Below are positions 1-11,498 of a stretch of 64,000 nucleotides of DNA, in pieces. The position numbers were made by a program, and so were the translations under genes. Origin of the DNA: Helicoverpa zea (taxonomy: Eukaryota > Arthropoda > Insecta > Lepidoptera > Noctuidae); assembly GCF_022581195.2 (NCBI RefSeq), contig NC_061463.1:2914001-2978000 (forward strand), read 5' to 3'. Position 1 is the first letter of the stretch. The number at the start of each line of letters is the position of its first letter. Under the pieces are notes generated by a model. It saw only the letters and a list, made by a program, of their open reading frames with translations, did no database searches and had not been told where the DNA came from.

Positions 1-799
1 TCCGCCGAAACAAAAATGTTAGAATTGTTGAGAAATAATATAAGAATAAATTAAAATTCCGTAATAGGTAATAAAAATTCAATTAAAGTTAAAAATTATT
101 ACGAATGACGCAACACCAAAATAAATAATACATATAAAAATTTAATGCTAAAAACTTAAATATCTTTTTTCTTAACAACAAAAACAAATTGAACCTATAA
201 TTTAAAATTAATAAATAAAATTGAAATAAGTTGCTATTAAAAAATAGGTATATATAAAATTGGTATTCGATTATTTATAATAAATTTCCGATTTAGGTAT
301 CGAATGCACACCGCTGATTGAAAAAAAAAAAATACTCCATTCCAAACTCTACTTGTCTGTGACTTGACTGATCTTGTAAATTGTTCATTTTTATTGTGTA
401 TTTTATGTGCAGATTTTTTAGTTATTGAACATAAATAAGTGCACGAAATGTATTGCAACGGATTGAAAATGTTATAAATATGACGTTTGTGTTGTGTTTG
501 AGAAAGTGATGCGATTACTTATTGGTAAGTTTTCACCAAATTTGAAATGCCTAACTTTTCGATAGACTTAAAAACACCGTAATTATTATCTTTTTCTGAA
601 TTAACTGACCCCATTTGACCTTTGCACGTTGTTGTCAAATAAGTGAGCTCTAAAGTTATAGTTAAAATACTTCTGATCAGGCATTACGGACTTAGAATTC
701 ATGTGTTGAAAGTTAGTACAAATTTTTGACTTCCATGTCGCGATTCAAAATATCCCGCCGAATCAACGGTAAAGTCATATGTCAAAATCTTGTCGAGCA
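1..799. other. AT-rich intergenic DNA, no feature seen
   Basis: Both strands were read. No conserved coding segment, terminal repeat or RNA gene was recognised. Short open frames here have no coding-like composition. Confidence 0.5.
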
Positions 800-862
800 G
801 AGGGGTTAAGCCCTTTATGTACCAGGGCCGCGGTAACTCTTTCGAATAATTCCGCAGCCCCG
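800..862 (-). repeat. R1-type LINE/SINE 3' tail fragment
   Basis: On the minus strand this carries a GC-rich block that starts GGGGCTGCGGAATT and runs through TTCGAAAGAGTTACCGCG to CCCTGGTACATAAA. The same block occurs at 20941-20992, at the end of an R1-like ORF2 remnant, and at 52475-52525. It is therefore a 3' tail shared by several retroelement insertions. Only the tail is present here, as expected for a strongly 5'-truncated copy. No target duplication was identified. Confidence 0.6.
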
Positions 863-3855
863 AACCAGCTAAAATCTATAACTTCTGCGTAAAGATTGGC
901 TTAATGTTCTGTGACGCCAAAGAGTTTGGCGAGAACTATGTTTGTAGAATTATTTCATAAGTTTCTTGATGTACTTAAATAGTTTCATATGTTATTTAGG
1001 AACTTTAAAATTCCGACAGCATCGATTAGCTGAATGATATAATTGATAAAATGGATTTTGTAGGAAATGCTAATTAATACTATTTATTATTCTTATTGGT
1101 GCAACTTTTAAATCGTTAATTAATTTAGTAGTGTAATTTTGTAAGATTTCCAAGTATTTTGTTGCTATTATAAATTAGTGCTACGAAACTTTCAAATGCA
1201 ACCTTTTTGTGTCTATGCAACAAAATGGCGGATCTACTTTTTTGTTCCAAATGTGTCGGTAAGCATATCGAATCTTATACAAAGTTACTATATTTTTTTA
1301 ACTTTTGCATAAAGTGAATATAATACTGATTTAACCAATTCAACTGAAAGATTCTCTTACGCTTTTTAAATTCAGTCATTTTTGAAGTCGGTATCTTTTA
1401 AATTTAAGTTTTTTTTTTTTATCAAGTGCATTGGAACATTTTATCGTTACCTTACGTAATAAGTAATTTATTATTTCAATTTCTACTAAAATTTTGAAAA
1501 AGAAATCATTATGATTATTTACACTGTGAGTTTTAGATTCAATTAAAATTATTTTTTCCATTCACAAAAAACAGTCTCAACTTCTACCTTATTTACAATC
1601 CCATTTTATTTGACATCTCCTCTAAGAAAATCTTAAATTTAAAATAAAACCTTTTTTAAAATACATTATTTAAAAAAAAACAGCGGATAACCAGTGCCAA
1701 ACTTAGGGTTATCATTAATTCTTAAATAAGTTGAAGGACAATTTTAAAATTTGTGCTTAGCGGGACATAAAATATATAAAAAAGTTCTAACAGTCAACTA
1801 CCTTATATTAATTATATTGCTTAACATTGACTCACATTATTAACACTTTGACACTATATTCTCTACAATCACACACATACTTAGTCATCAGTATTTAGGT
1901 ATTTTAGTTTTTATCAAAGACCTATAGAATAGACCTAATATTCTGACAGAATTCTGGCCAAAGTAACACTATTGGTCCATTCTCTAGGCCCATGATTGGT
2001 ACATTATATATGACAGCCGCTGTCTCATTTGACATCTGTCAATTTTGACATATTCTCAAACTTTTGTCTTTTCTCTTCTCTCGTTTTTACCTCGGCATAG
2101 GGTGCATAAACCTACCTATTTTAGAAATTATAAACAAAACAATAATTAACAATACTCCAATCTTTTACATATCCCTGTTTTTTAGCATTGTCATATATAT
2201 TTACAAATACATGGTGTTCATATTATACATACAATAACTTTATACAATAACAAATGATCGTTAAACATACGAATTAAAATTAAATACAATATTAACCAAC
2301 TTTATTATTTATCACATGATCATACGTAACTTATAATCTACTTACGTTCGCTCAAGAAATGTTAAGTTAAACAATTCTAATATTAAGTAAACATCAATCA
2401 CAAGTGGGTAATACATAGACACTAAGAAAATTCATAAGATTTAACACGTAAGTTACACCCTCTTGACGCTATGCTAAATTAAGATAAATCTGAGGTAATA
2501 ATGGCTACGAGTGACATGTCTTTGTAAGGTATGAAAAAGGCATCGATTGAAAAAGTTCATCAGTGTGAGCTAGACTCAGTTCAGCGTCTACATACAGCCA
2601 CATATAACTGCATTTCTCAAATAGCATTGCTGCCCCGAAGTTAGCAGTGGAAATGTATGGACAAAATACTAAAATGGTTAACTTTAGAGAGGCAAAGTTA
2701 TTAAACTAGAACTGTACCTATATGGTAATGTTAAGCCTCCGAGATCTTTCAATCTTTGTCACGCCCAAGAATCGAGTTTTCTATTCGTACTTGTTCTATG
2801 TAGCAGAATATATTATCTCCTTAGCATTTTAATTTAGCATAACATAAAGAGCATTTTAGTAATTAATACCACACAATAAATAGGGACGGTATCCCCGTCT
2901 AAATGACAAACGTGTGCATATAGGAACAACAAATGAAAAGTTTATATTCTAACCTATGTTTAAGGACTGAGGCCCTACATTATCTTAGGATACACTACAT
3001 AAGGCTACGGGTATTATCTATAGGTAGTACAAATATGCGATGTCAACTTTAAGAAGTTTTACTCAAGGAATACTCTGCAATGTGCTACTAGACTTTGTAT
3101 AGAATATGTAATGTTAATTGTCATAGAAGTTTTATCACGGGTGGTCAAAATTATTTCTAGGAAACATTATCCCGTCATTGCTAAGCTGTGCACAAACTAA
3201 GGACAGGCTCACCTCATCGACAACATTTAAAACGTCTATTTTTATTAAAATAACTATTCACTTTAAAAATGGAACGTGAAAAATCATAATAAACAGTTTT
3301 TTCAAGAATACTTACGTTATATGTCATAGGTGTACTTGGACCGTGTGCTCAAATATACGCCTATTGAAGATACCAACCTATCGTTCCTTTGTACGCGTAT
3401 TTTAGAACACCTAAACTGCAAAAAGCTTTATGGTATTTGGTTACTTTATTCTTCAAAAAGGCTCAGGCTAGAATTCCTTAAGTATCGACTTCTCATGGTT
3501 GAGTTCGCCGATTCCTATGCAGGTTCTAGGGACACCACTATTGGCAGTATAAAAGGCATTTGGGGACTATTTACGACATTACGAATCCATCCAATTTTCA
3601 TTCGTTTTCAAAATTATCGCGATCGACGCGAGTTTAGATCAAGATAGAGGTGTTAATTGATTTAAAATTAAAATAATAATTTGTTTTTTATTAAATATCT
3701 AAAGGTTAGTAAATTGATAAGCGTAATTCAGTAGTCGTTTGTGCAATAGTTAAAGATATTATCAGTAAAAAATAAATTCACTCCAAAAATATCGGGTACT
3801 CTTATGACTAACTACATTTCTCTTTTTCAAAGTTGGGAACGCTTCCATCGTCGCA
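863..3855. other. Intergenic DNA, possible 3' UTR of the receptor gene near its right end
   Basis: No coding region was recognised. An open frame of about 105 codons at 3330-3647 starts with GTG and resembles no family I know. If the splice acceptor proposed at 3857-3858 is used, the receptor gene's last exon continues leftward from 3856. A minus-strand AATAAA-type signal lies near 3685-3690. Confidence 0.4.
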
Positions 3856-5939
3856 CCTGAGAAAGAAATTAAAAATCAATTAATTTAAAATTTATAAAAA
3901 ATATCAGACCCTATAAAGCAACGAGGTTCCTACTGTCGAAAAAAATATAGTGATATTGAGCCAGCGGCCAAACGTTCATCTCTCTTTCAAACTTCGAAAT
4001 TTATATTTCTGATACAAAACTACATGTCAAAGGGAAAACGTTCGTTCTGAATACCAAAGACTAAACGTCAATCAAGTGAAAAATAAAAAGCTGTGAAAAC
4101 TATACTCTGTACCTACGGTAAAACGAAACTCCATGGCATATACCTATACGGTATTTTAAATGCCTATTGTTTAAAAATATTTATATTGTTTATAATACTA
4201 GAAATGTTTTGTAACATACTAAATAGGTTATGACTTCTTAATTCAAAACACGTTTGAAGAAGTGCCAGCATTAAAAAGGCATAACACAAAAAAGTTCGTA
4301 CAAAATTTACATAACGTCAAAACATTTTAACATTTAACCTTGTTATCAGACGCAAACAAATTGAAGGTTTAGTAGCTTAACTGCAGTATTAGTAGGAGAA
4401 AATGACCGATAAGATTTACGAGTTCCTAAAGAAAAGGTTTTATGAAAAAATTGTAAGGGATAGAAAAAATCTTTCAATAAAAACATAAAAGGTTGCTCAC
4501 CCGTGACACCAACTGTTAGAATTGACTTTGCGTCGGCGTCCCGTCAAATGACTCCTCATTGATGAGCCTCAGCTTCACCGACTCCCGCCTAAGGTTATAG
4601 CTCGTGGAAATATGACAATGTTTCACATCAACATTCAATAAATCTTCATTCAATTCCACTCCGCTTTTCTCAACGTCGGCGGCCGCGCTAGGCTTCCTTT
4701 TGTGTCGGAAAGACGTCGCCCGCTGGGAACTAGAGCCCAAGTAACTATCAGTCGTCGTATTGCCATTAAAAGTCTTCTCAGAAGGACCAACTCCCAACTG
4801 ATCTAATGGAATGTTACCCCGTAAGTTTGCAGACGAATCGATACAGGGAATCAATTGCTTAAACTCCTTCCTGAAATTTTCATTCATCCATGCATAGATG
4901 AAAGGGTTGTAGCACGTAGAAGACATCGCGATAACATGTCCCATAAAGAACACCAAATAGTAGTATTTCAAGTGAATGGCGTACATGTAGTAGTCATTGC
5001 AAAGGTTTATCACATTCAAAGGTAACCACGACAATCCAAATATAGTGACCATAGCTATCAACATTTGATTCGTCCGTCGTTTTCTATTTTTGTCTAGCTC
5101 CTCTTTGCGAGAATTTTTGCTGGCGGCCTTCGCTTTGGCTCTGTCATTCAATTTGAAACTGACGCACGTGTAACAGAAAGCAATCACAATAAAAGGCAGC
5201 ACGAATTGCAACACTGACGTCACTGAGCCGAACACTCGCCGCAACCGCTCCGACGGCCACGTCTCTTCACAAAATCTGCCTATATCTAGGTCATAGTACG
5301 TCATAAAAATCGCATACGGCATTGTCACGGTCACCGCGAACGTCCAAATCATGACGATGACTATGAGACAAGTCTCGATCTTCATTCGTGGCCTGAACGG
5401 GTAAATTATCACAAAGAATCTATCAATTGCTATAGACATAAGCGTCAACGTGGATATGTATACGCTGCATCCCTGTGCGAAAGGCATTATGTGACATAAG
5501 AGGGAGCCCCAACTCCACGCGCCGCGGAACGTGTACAGCGGGGTGAAGGGAACGGCAAACACGCAAAGTAATATGTCGGACAGAGCTAAATTGCTGATGA
5601 AAAGGTTAGTGACGGTTTGCATAGCTTTGTTCCTGATGACCACGAAGCATACGAGGATGTTGCCGAGAAGTCCTAGAACGAAGATGATGGTGTAAATAAC
5701 GCAAAAAGTGGATTGTATCCATTTGTTGTCGATGATGTTCTCATAGCCGCTGTGCATGGGAGGCAGACCGTCTGGCGTCGAGTTGTGAGATTTCTCCTTA
5801 ATGTATAGTTCCGTGTAATTTACAGCGGTTCCGTTCATTGTACCGTTTCCTCTCCGTAAAGTGCGGATACCAATTTATTCTGGCTTTAAAAACGTCGAGT
5901 TTATGGCATTGACGGTCTGAATGGTATCTGTGACGAAAC
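3856..5939 (-). other. Receptor transcript model: UTR introns flanking a single coding exon
   Basis: Reading the minus strand, a pyrimidine-rich stretch ending TTTTGTTGCAG precedes 5939, about 100 bases upstream of the receptor ATG. Past the stop codon the sequence CACGG|GTGAGC gives a strong donor, with the exon ending at 4501. The best acceptor downstream is TTTCTTTCTCAG, so the next exon would start at 3856. The stop lies only 15 bases before this junction, within the distance that normally avoids nonsense-mediated decay. Splice sites were judged by eye. Confidence 0.45.
4516..5838 (-). CDS. sNPFR: Short neuropeptide F receptor (class A GPCR)
   Basis: A 440-residue rhodopsin-family receptor, expected in the plasma membrane of neurons or endocrine cells, where it would bind short neuropeptide F and signal through G proteins. 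Seven hydrophobic segments are visible. Landmarks are N60 (TM1), NLALSD with D88 (TM2), the C115-C190 disulfide pair, W164 (TM4), P215 (TM5), SWLP with P273 (TM6) and NPFIY at 311-315 (TM7). The N terminus has glycosylation sites NGT, NYT and NST, and C332 after helix 8 may be palmitoylated. The stretches VIIYPF, CEETWPSE, VLQFVLPF and MSSTCYNPF are typical of insect sNPF receptors rather than NPF receptors. The DRY motif is DRF (139-141). The whole CDS is uninterrupted. A good acceptor upstream (exon from 5939) and a donor 15 bases past the stop (exon end 4501) suggest introns only in the UTRs. Lepidoptera have several sNPF receptor paralogues; I cannot say which this is. Confidence 0.85.
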   Translation of the reverse strand: MNGTAVNYTELYIKEKSHNSTPDGLPPMHSGYENIIDNKWIQSTFCVIYTIIFVLGLLGNILVCFVVIRNKAMQTVTNLFISNLALSDILLCVFAVPFTPLYTFRGAWSWGSLLCHIMPFAQGCSVYISTLTLMSIAIDRFFVIIYPFRPRMKIETCLIVIVMIWTFAVTVTMPYAIFMTYYDLDIGRFCEETWPSERLRRVFGSVTSVLQFVLPFIVIAFCYTCVSFKLNDRAKAKAASKNSRKEELDKNRKRRTNQMLIAMVTIFGLSWLPLNVINLCNDYYMYAIHLKYYYLVFFMGHVIAMSSTCYNPFIYAWMNENFRKEFKQLIPCIDSSANLRGNIPLDQLGVGPSEKTFNGNTTTDSYLGSSSQRATSFRHKRKPSAAADVEKSGVELNEDLLNVDVKHCHISTSYNLRRESVKLRLINEESFDGTPTQSQF

Positions 5940-7879
5940 CTGCAACAAAATAAAAGCGTTGTTTTACATCTTTGTCTGAGTAAGCGAGTCGGGAACTCTC
6001 GACAATTATAGTTTTTCCGATAATGGCCTGAAAACATTTGTTTGTTTCTTTTTAATGGCGCCTCGCTAAACGTCTGGTGTTTTACAAGGCTTTTAAGATG
6101 TCTATTCTGAACATAATTTGGTAATTATCTTGTCAGTCCGTTGATACTTTTCTTTTTATTTTGGTAACGAAAACATTGTTGTTTCTAATCGTTGATTCTT
6201 GGGTTTTTGCCGTATTATTATTGTTCTATGTATAGGGACACATAAAAAATACACAAAATCAAATGAGTATATGTAAGTTCTATTTTCATTCGTCATTGAC
6301 TGTATTCACTGGATGGAACGAATACCCTTATTCGAAATCGATTTCCCTAATATGAAACCTTAAACTTTCCATTAATACGATAAGCCATTGCTTCGATATA
6401 AAGGGAAACAACTCGGATAGAATAATGTTCTAACTTGTTCCTGTACTAACTTTATCGGCACTTTGTTAAGTGATGTAGAAGTAATATTTCTTCATTTTGG
6501 ATGGTAAAACTCAAAAGTGAAGTAAAAATAAGTTATTTTGTATCTGCAATTATTTTCAGTAACTTTCGTTTTTTTGTCAATAACATTTTCAGTTAGTGTA
6601 AATAAATAACGTATTTTTTATTACTAAACATTTCAATATTTTGAGTAGATCTAACAAATAGCAACAGAGGCCAGCTATTAGTAGTAAAAAAATCACTCTT
6701 GTCACTCATTTTCTCATCCATGTTTCCTGACATATAACTAAATTTCTCAATAGCAAGTCACATTGTACTTTCGTCACTAAGATTTGTCCTAAATGGCGAG
6801 CAATTGTTAACGCTCACTCACGATCAAATGGAGTGTTATAAGGCGTTACAATCTACGAAGGTCAAGGTCAGATCATTTTCTTTGGCACGAGTAATTCTTG
6901 TAAATATTCACGTGACAGTTTTTTTCTGTATCAGTTAGGTACTTAACAAATACTGGCGCCTTTGGACTACTATTTGAGGGAATATACATATGAGGAATGA
7001 CAGCGATTCCGACGCACAATTCTGTCGTAGTAAATGAAAAAAAAAGTGAAACTTAAATATTAAATAGTCAACTGTTCGAAAATAGGTAGCAAAAATTCAC
7101 GAAAATCAAAGGAAAGTTCCCAGCGTAAGAACAAAATCTTCCAGTAACCCAAATACAGTTTAAATACTGTAACACCCACAACTTAAGACAAAACACTGCA
7201 TTTAAAACCGCGTTTCTTTGTATATTTATTAGTACAATAAACAAGAATACAAGATAATCCTACCAGTACATTTTACAACTGCAGCAACCGGCTAATCCGG
7301 GTTACAAATTGGCTGGTTGCCAGTAACCTCGGGCGGTGACAATGATAGGGGTTACGTAGCAACCCGAGGGAACTTAGCTGTCTCGAATAAGGAAGGGTAG
7401 ATAATGAATAATAAAATTGTTGCGTATGCTTTTGAATTAGTTTTGTTTCTTTTGTTTTTTAGTGGGTGAGAAAAAGGAGTTGATGTTATGTTCTCGAGTG
7501 CGTGTTTAAAATCTACAAAAGTGACTATTTACTACTACTGAAAGAACATTTTTGTAGACACTTTATGGTCTCCATACTAATAAAAAGAAATGCAGTGAAC
7601 TGCTGATCTGCTACGAACAATACAATATACTAATAAATAATACAGAATATTACATGCATTATATAATTTACGGGTGAACATTACCCTTCTTGGTAGTCAG
7701 GTAATGAAACAATAATTTTAATTATTCAATAAATTATTTTTTACACGAACCAAATTTTATATAGGTAATATCGTTCCGCTTTTCCACTCCTGAACATTTT
7801 CACGCTGGATCAAAAACCGCCGATAAAATAACTATTTAAAGTAAACAAAAGTTAAGCCAACATGGATTACAAACCAGAC
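5940..7879. other. Intergenic or 5' intron DNA upstream of the receptor
   Basis: No coding segment or defined repeat was recognised. A locally GC-richer patch at about 7280-7375 contains an imperfect inverted pair around GCAACCGGC and GCTGGTTGC and may be a fragment of a small repeat. If the receptor acceptor at 5940 is real, part of this stretch is its first intron. Confidence 0.4.
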
Positions 7880-7881
7880 TA

Positions 7882-8124
7882 GGGGAGCGGGGGGCTAGTT
7901 GTAACAATTTTTCGTTTCTTGGCTGTGAAAGCTTACTGTTTTGATGTTTATGAAATCTAACAGTACTATTCCAATTAACAACTATCCAACTATCGATTTC
8001 AAATAAATTTTTGATCAAACCTGTAATGATTTTTTGTAGAAACGGCTTTGAAAAAAAACTGACGAGTGTTACAACTTACCCCGTGATTGGGGCTAGTTGT
8101 AACAGGCTAGGGGCAAATTGTAAC
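7882..8124. repeat. Left end of pogo-like element: TIR plus 15-bp subterminal motifs
   Basis: The TIR occupies 7882-7905. Copies of the motif GGGGCWAGTTGTAAC, with small changes, are at 7891-7905 (inside the TIR), 8068-8082 (reverse), 8089-8103 and 8110-8124. The right end holds five more. The likely role, by analogy with other pogo and hAT elements, is transposase binding; this is inference. Confidence 0.8.
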
Positions 8125-8322
8125 ATTAGGAATTGAAAACCAGTTTTATATTTTACAAAGATTTATTTGGCATATTTAGCCTAAGAAATTTAACAAACGC
8201 TAAAACAAGTTTAGACTTTAAAGTTTTATTTTTAATCTAACAGAAAAATAATCAAAAATAAACAAATAACAATTGTACTTTCTTTACTTAAACTTTGCTA
8301 TGAAAGAATTTTAAGCTTACAG

Positions 8323-9005
8323 CCATTTATATTCTTAACTACTTCAGTAATCAGACTTTGATTAATTTAGCGTGTTTACCATTATAAACCTTAGGCATAC
8401 CAAACTTAGAGTTTTATTCTAAATCCTATAGAAACATAATAAAAAAATAACAAAAATATGTTCTTTCTTAAACTATAAAGAACCTTTAGGTTTACAGCCA
8501 TTTATAAAAACCATATCTAAATTTCTTAAGTAATCAGCCTTTTGATTGACATTTATATTCTAACTATTTCAGTAATCAGACTTTTGATTAATTTAGCGTG
8601 TTTACCATTATAAACCTTAGGCATACCAAACTTAGAGTTTTATTCTAAATCCTATAGAAACATAATAAAAAAATAACAAAAATATGTTCTTTCTTAAACT
8701 ATAAAGAACCTTTAGGTTTACAGCCATTTATAAAAACCATATCTAAATTTCTTAAGTAATCAGCCTTTTGATTGACATTTATATTCTTAACTACTTCAGT
8801 AATCAGACTTTTGATTAATTTAGCGTGTTTACCATTATAAACCCTAGTTATACCAAACTTAGAGTTTTATTCTTCATCCTATAGAAACATACTAAAAAAT
8901 TAACAAAAATATTTTCTTTCTTAAATTATAAAGAACCTTACCTTAGGTTTACAGCCATTTATAAAAACAATATCTAAATTTCTTAAGTAATCAGCCTTTT
9001 GATTG
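8323..9005. repeat. Minisatellite, about 226-bp unit, about three copies
   Basis: The phrase CAGTAATCAGAC recurs at 8345, 8570 and 8797, giving periods of 225 and 227 bases. Each unit runs through TTTAGCGTGTTTACC, a CCTATAGAAACATA segment and CTTAAGTAATCAGCC. The first two copies are nearly identical and the third is more diverged. The array lies inside the transposon, between the transposase stop codon and the left-end motifs. Confidence 0.9.
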
Positions 9006-9024
9006 ACGTAAGTAAAATATGAAA

Positions 9025-10971
9025 TCAGTCTTCATCGGAATCACAATTGAGACACACAAATGAGATCTTATTTCCTGTTGCACATTTTACATGTGCCCAC
9101 ATCTTGCACATGATGCATTGTATCCACTCCTCGTTTGAATTTTCATAAGTTTCCCCACAAGCTAAACAAAACCATTCCTCGGTTTCAGATTCCGAATCAG
9201 AATTTAGAACTTTCTTTTTTACTTTTTCTATCTCTTGTCTTTTAACTATCTTTATCTTATCTTTTTCCCTTCGATCTTTTGTCATCGTTCTTTTGCCCTT
9301 TCCCTTGCCTTTCTTTGTCTCTTCTGATTTTTTTGTCTTATTTAACTTTTCTTCGTGTTCTTTTTCTAACTCATCTTTCTCCGGCGTGTCTGTGAGGACA
9401 CAGCATTTTCTTTTACGTTGAGGGCGGTTAGTCAGTTTTCGTGGTGGAGCTTTCGGGTAAGGTCTTATTTTAGATGGAGAGAAGTCATTTTGCTTTTGAA
9501 GACCAGAAGGTCCAGGAGTCGGCTCAAATTCCGGTTGACCTTCAGGTAAAGCTGTTGTAAATAAAGTATTATCAATTCTAGTTAAATTTGAAGTTACTGG
9601 GTCACAATTTTCCATGGAACTTATGATTTCACTGACACTTATATCTAAGGAACAATTATCGAATGAATCTATATTAGGGAGATTTGTTGTCAAGCTAGAG
9701 ACAGTAATGTTCATATCTGTTTCTGATTCATTGCTTGCAGGATTTGGCCGGTCCGTTACATAAGATGGGGCAAAATCTGAATCTTTAAAAATATCTGCAT
9801 TTAGAGGCCATATTCCAGTGGCTTTAAATCCACTCATTATATTAGAAGGATTCATGGCTAATGGCAAAGAATCCTTTACGATTCCAGGAATGTCATATAT
9901 GGTCATAGTTTTCCCTGGGTTGTTATGCATCCACGCTGTCTGTGTTCGGCTTAAGTAATTCTTGAACGGACCATAAACTCCAACATCCAACGGCTGCAGA
10001 TTGTGTGAACAGTGGGGGGGAAATGATAGCATGATAATGTGATTTTCTTTTGCTTTTTTCACCACTGAGATGTTTACGTGTGAATGATGATTGTCGAGTA
10101 ATAGGAGGACAGGTTCATTCTCCGACGGCTTGACAAACTTAATGAAATGATCCAGAAATAAAATAAATTCTTTTTCCGTCATCCACCCCGAAGAATTTCC
10201 AGCTCCAATACAATCTGGTGGTCCACATCTTACAAAAATATCAGTGTATCTGAGCCTTGGAAACACAAACATTGGCGGGACAGAATTTCCTGAGGCATTA
10301 ATGGCACATACAAGAGTTACAAGGGTACCCCTTTCAGCAGAAGTAATAGCTCCTACTTGTTTTTGTCCTTTTGGAGCCACAATTTTCTTTGGTTTCTGGA
10401 CTGTAGTCACTCCAGTTTCATCGATATTATATATTCGCGATGGTGTAAATTTATACCTATCCATAACTTCTGTAAGTTTTCTAAAAAAATCTTGAACATT
10501 GGTTTTATTAAAGGATGTGGCGCGGCTTAGAGATGTAGCTTCAGGGGTCCTAAGAGACAGTCTTGGATTTCTTGCCATAAAATTTTTGAACCAATCTGGC
10601 CCAGCTGATTCATTTTCACTCCATGACGGAGGAACGTTTTTTGCTTCAATCATAACAGCACACTGGTATGCTAACTTTCTGACTTCCAAAGGAAGCAACC
10701 CAAAGTAAATGTTGGAACAAGTAAGCAAGTACTCACAAATTTTAGCTTCTTCTTCCTCTTTAAAAACCAATCTAGGTTTGACATAGCCTACTGATAAAGA
10801 TTTGTCACTCTTCTTCTTTTTCACGTATCTATATAGCGATACATGACACAAATTAAAATGTTGTGCAGCTTTTCGTACACTCGTTTTATTTTCCAAGACT
10901 TCAGCAGACGCTAATTCGTAAACGTCTTGGCTTTGAGAAGCACGTTCAGTTTTTCTTTTATAGTTTCTCAT
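9025..10971 (-). CDS. Pogo-like DDE transposase with C-terminal PHD finger
   Basis: A 648-residue transposase that would cut and paste the surrounding element. Counting from the ATG at 10971, residues 1-55 contain a basic MRNYKRKTER start and a CENP-B/Psq-type helix-turn-helix (VRKAAQHFNLCHVSLYRYV). A DDE_1 catalytic core follows, with D184 in NIDETG, D293 in LLLDNHHSH and D329 in LQPLDVGVYGPFK, which gives DD35D spacing. A basic, charged linker lies at about 510-595. Residues 600-648 form a C4HC3 PHD-type zinc finger (C602, C605, C619, C622, H627, C630, C640, C643). The open frame extends 15 codons upstream to 11016, but the sequence just before the chosen ATG ends TATTTCAG and looks like a splice acceptor. 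I therefore prefer the internal ATG and infer a 5' UTR intron. No frameshift or stop is present. Confidence 0.9.
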   Translation of the reverse strand: MRNYKRKTERASQSQDVYELASAEVLENKTSVRKAAQHFNLCHVSLYRYVKKKKSDKSLSVGYVKPRLVFKEEEEAKICEYLLTCSNIYFGLLPLEVRKLAYQCAVMIEAKNVPPSWSENESAGPDWFKNFMARNPRLSLRTPEATSLSRATSFNKTNVQDFFRKLTEVMDRYKFTPSRIYNIDETGVTTVQKPKKIVAPKGQKQVGAITSAERGTLVTLVCAINASGNSVPPMFVFPRLRYTDIFVRCGPPDCIGAGNSSGWMTEKEFILFLDHFIKFVKPSENEPVLLLLDNHHSHVNISVVKKAKENHIIMLSFPPHCSHNLQPLDVGVYGPFKNYLSRTQTAWMHNNPGKTMTIYDIPGIVKDSLPLAMNPSNIMSGFKATGIWPLNADIFKDSDFAPSYVTDRPNPASNESETDMNITVSSLTTNLPNIDSFDNCSLDISVSEIISSMENCDPVTSNLTRIDNTLFTTALPEGQPEFEPTPGPSGLQKQNDFSPSKIRPYPKAPPRKLTNRPQRKRKCCVLTDTPEKDELEKEHEEKLNKTKKSEETKKGKGKGKRTMTKDRREKDKIKIVKRQEIEKVKKKVLNSDSESETEEWFCLACGETYENSNEEWIQCIMCKMWAHVKCATGNKISFVCLNCDSDED

Positions 10972-11079
10972 TCTGAAATAGATAAAATCAATGAAGTTCA
11001 ACAAAAATGTAATCAAAACATAAAAAAGAAGGAATTTAAATACGTCCCGCGTGATTCCATAAAACTTATGAATTAATAA

Positions 11080-11498
11080 GGGGCAAGTTGTAACAAGTTA
11101 CAACTTGCCCCGTAAAAATGTTACAACATACCCCACTGCGACATTTTTTGAAAAAACTTCTAATAAAAAAAAGTCGCTTACATGGTGTGAAATTCCAGTT
11201 AATATAATCAAACTAAATAATTGCTTAATGTATTTGTATAAATCAACAACTTCTAAACAATTTGAAATCTACGATATTCAATTTTTTATAAACAATAAAA
11301 AGTCCATTACCTGGCTTTATCGGAGAGCCTGCACAACACCGCTTCCAGCGCCGTCCGGCGGGGTACTGATCGCGCGTATACGATAGAATGGGTAATACGT
11401 AGTAGGTTAGGTTGAAAATCAAACGAATATTCTTCTTTTTTGTAGGAAAAAAATGCTTGTTACTACTTGCCCCTGTTACAACTAGCCCCCCGCTCCCC
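11080..11498. repeat. Right end of pogo-like element: TIR plus 15-bp subterminal motifs
   Basis: Motif copies lie at 11080-11094 (forward) and, in reverse, at 11097-11111, 11120-11134, 11459-11473 and 11475-11489; the last is inside the TIR at 11475-11498. The first two face each other two bases apart and make a near-perfect palindrome. Between 11140 and 11450 no other feature was seen. Confidence 0.8.

Larger units (their letters stand above)
7882..11498 (-). mobile_element. Complete pogo-like (Tc1/mariner superfamily) DNA transposon, 3.6 kb
   Basis: The element has perfect 24-bp terminal inverted repeats (7882-7905 and 11475-11498) beginning GGGGAGCGGGGGG. It is flanked by TA at 7880-7881 and 11499-11500, the target duplication of the Tc1/mariner/pogo group. 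It carries one intact transposase gene on the minus strand. Nine copies of a 15-bp motif close to GGGGCWAGTTGTAAC lie near the ends, and a minisatellite sits just past the 3' end of the gene. Perfect ends and an unbroken gene suggest a recent insertion that may still be mobile. Confidence 0.92.

Noticed and set aside
3330..3647. 105-codon plus-strand frame
   Set aside because: It starts at GTG, has no domain, and lies where the receptor gene's 3' UTR is expected.
10972..11016. Upstream start for the pogo-like transposase, adding 15 residues
   Set aside because: The added residues are hydrophobic and their DNA reads as a pyrimidine tract ending TTTCAG, so this is better explained as intron. 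The MRNYKRKTER start fits the family.
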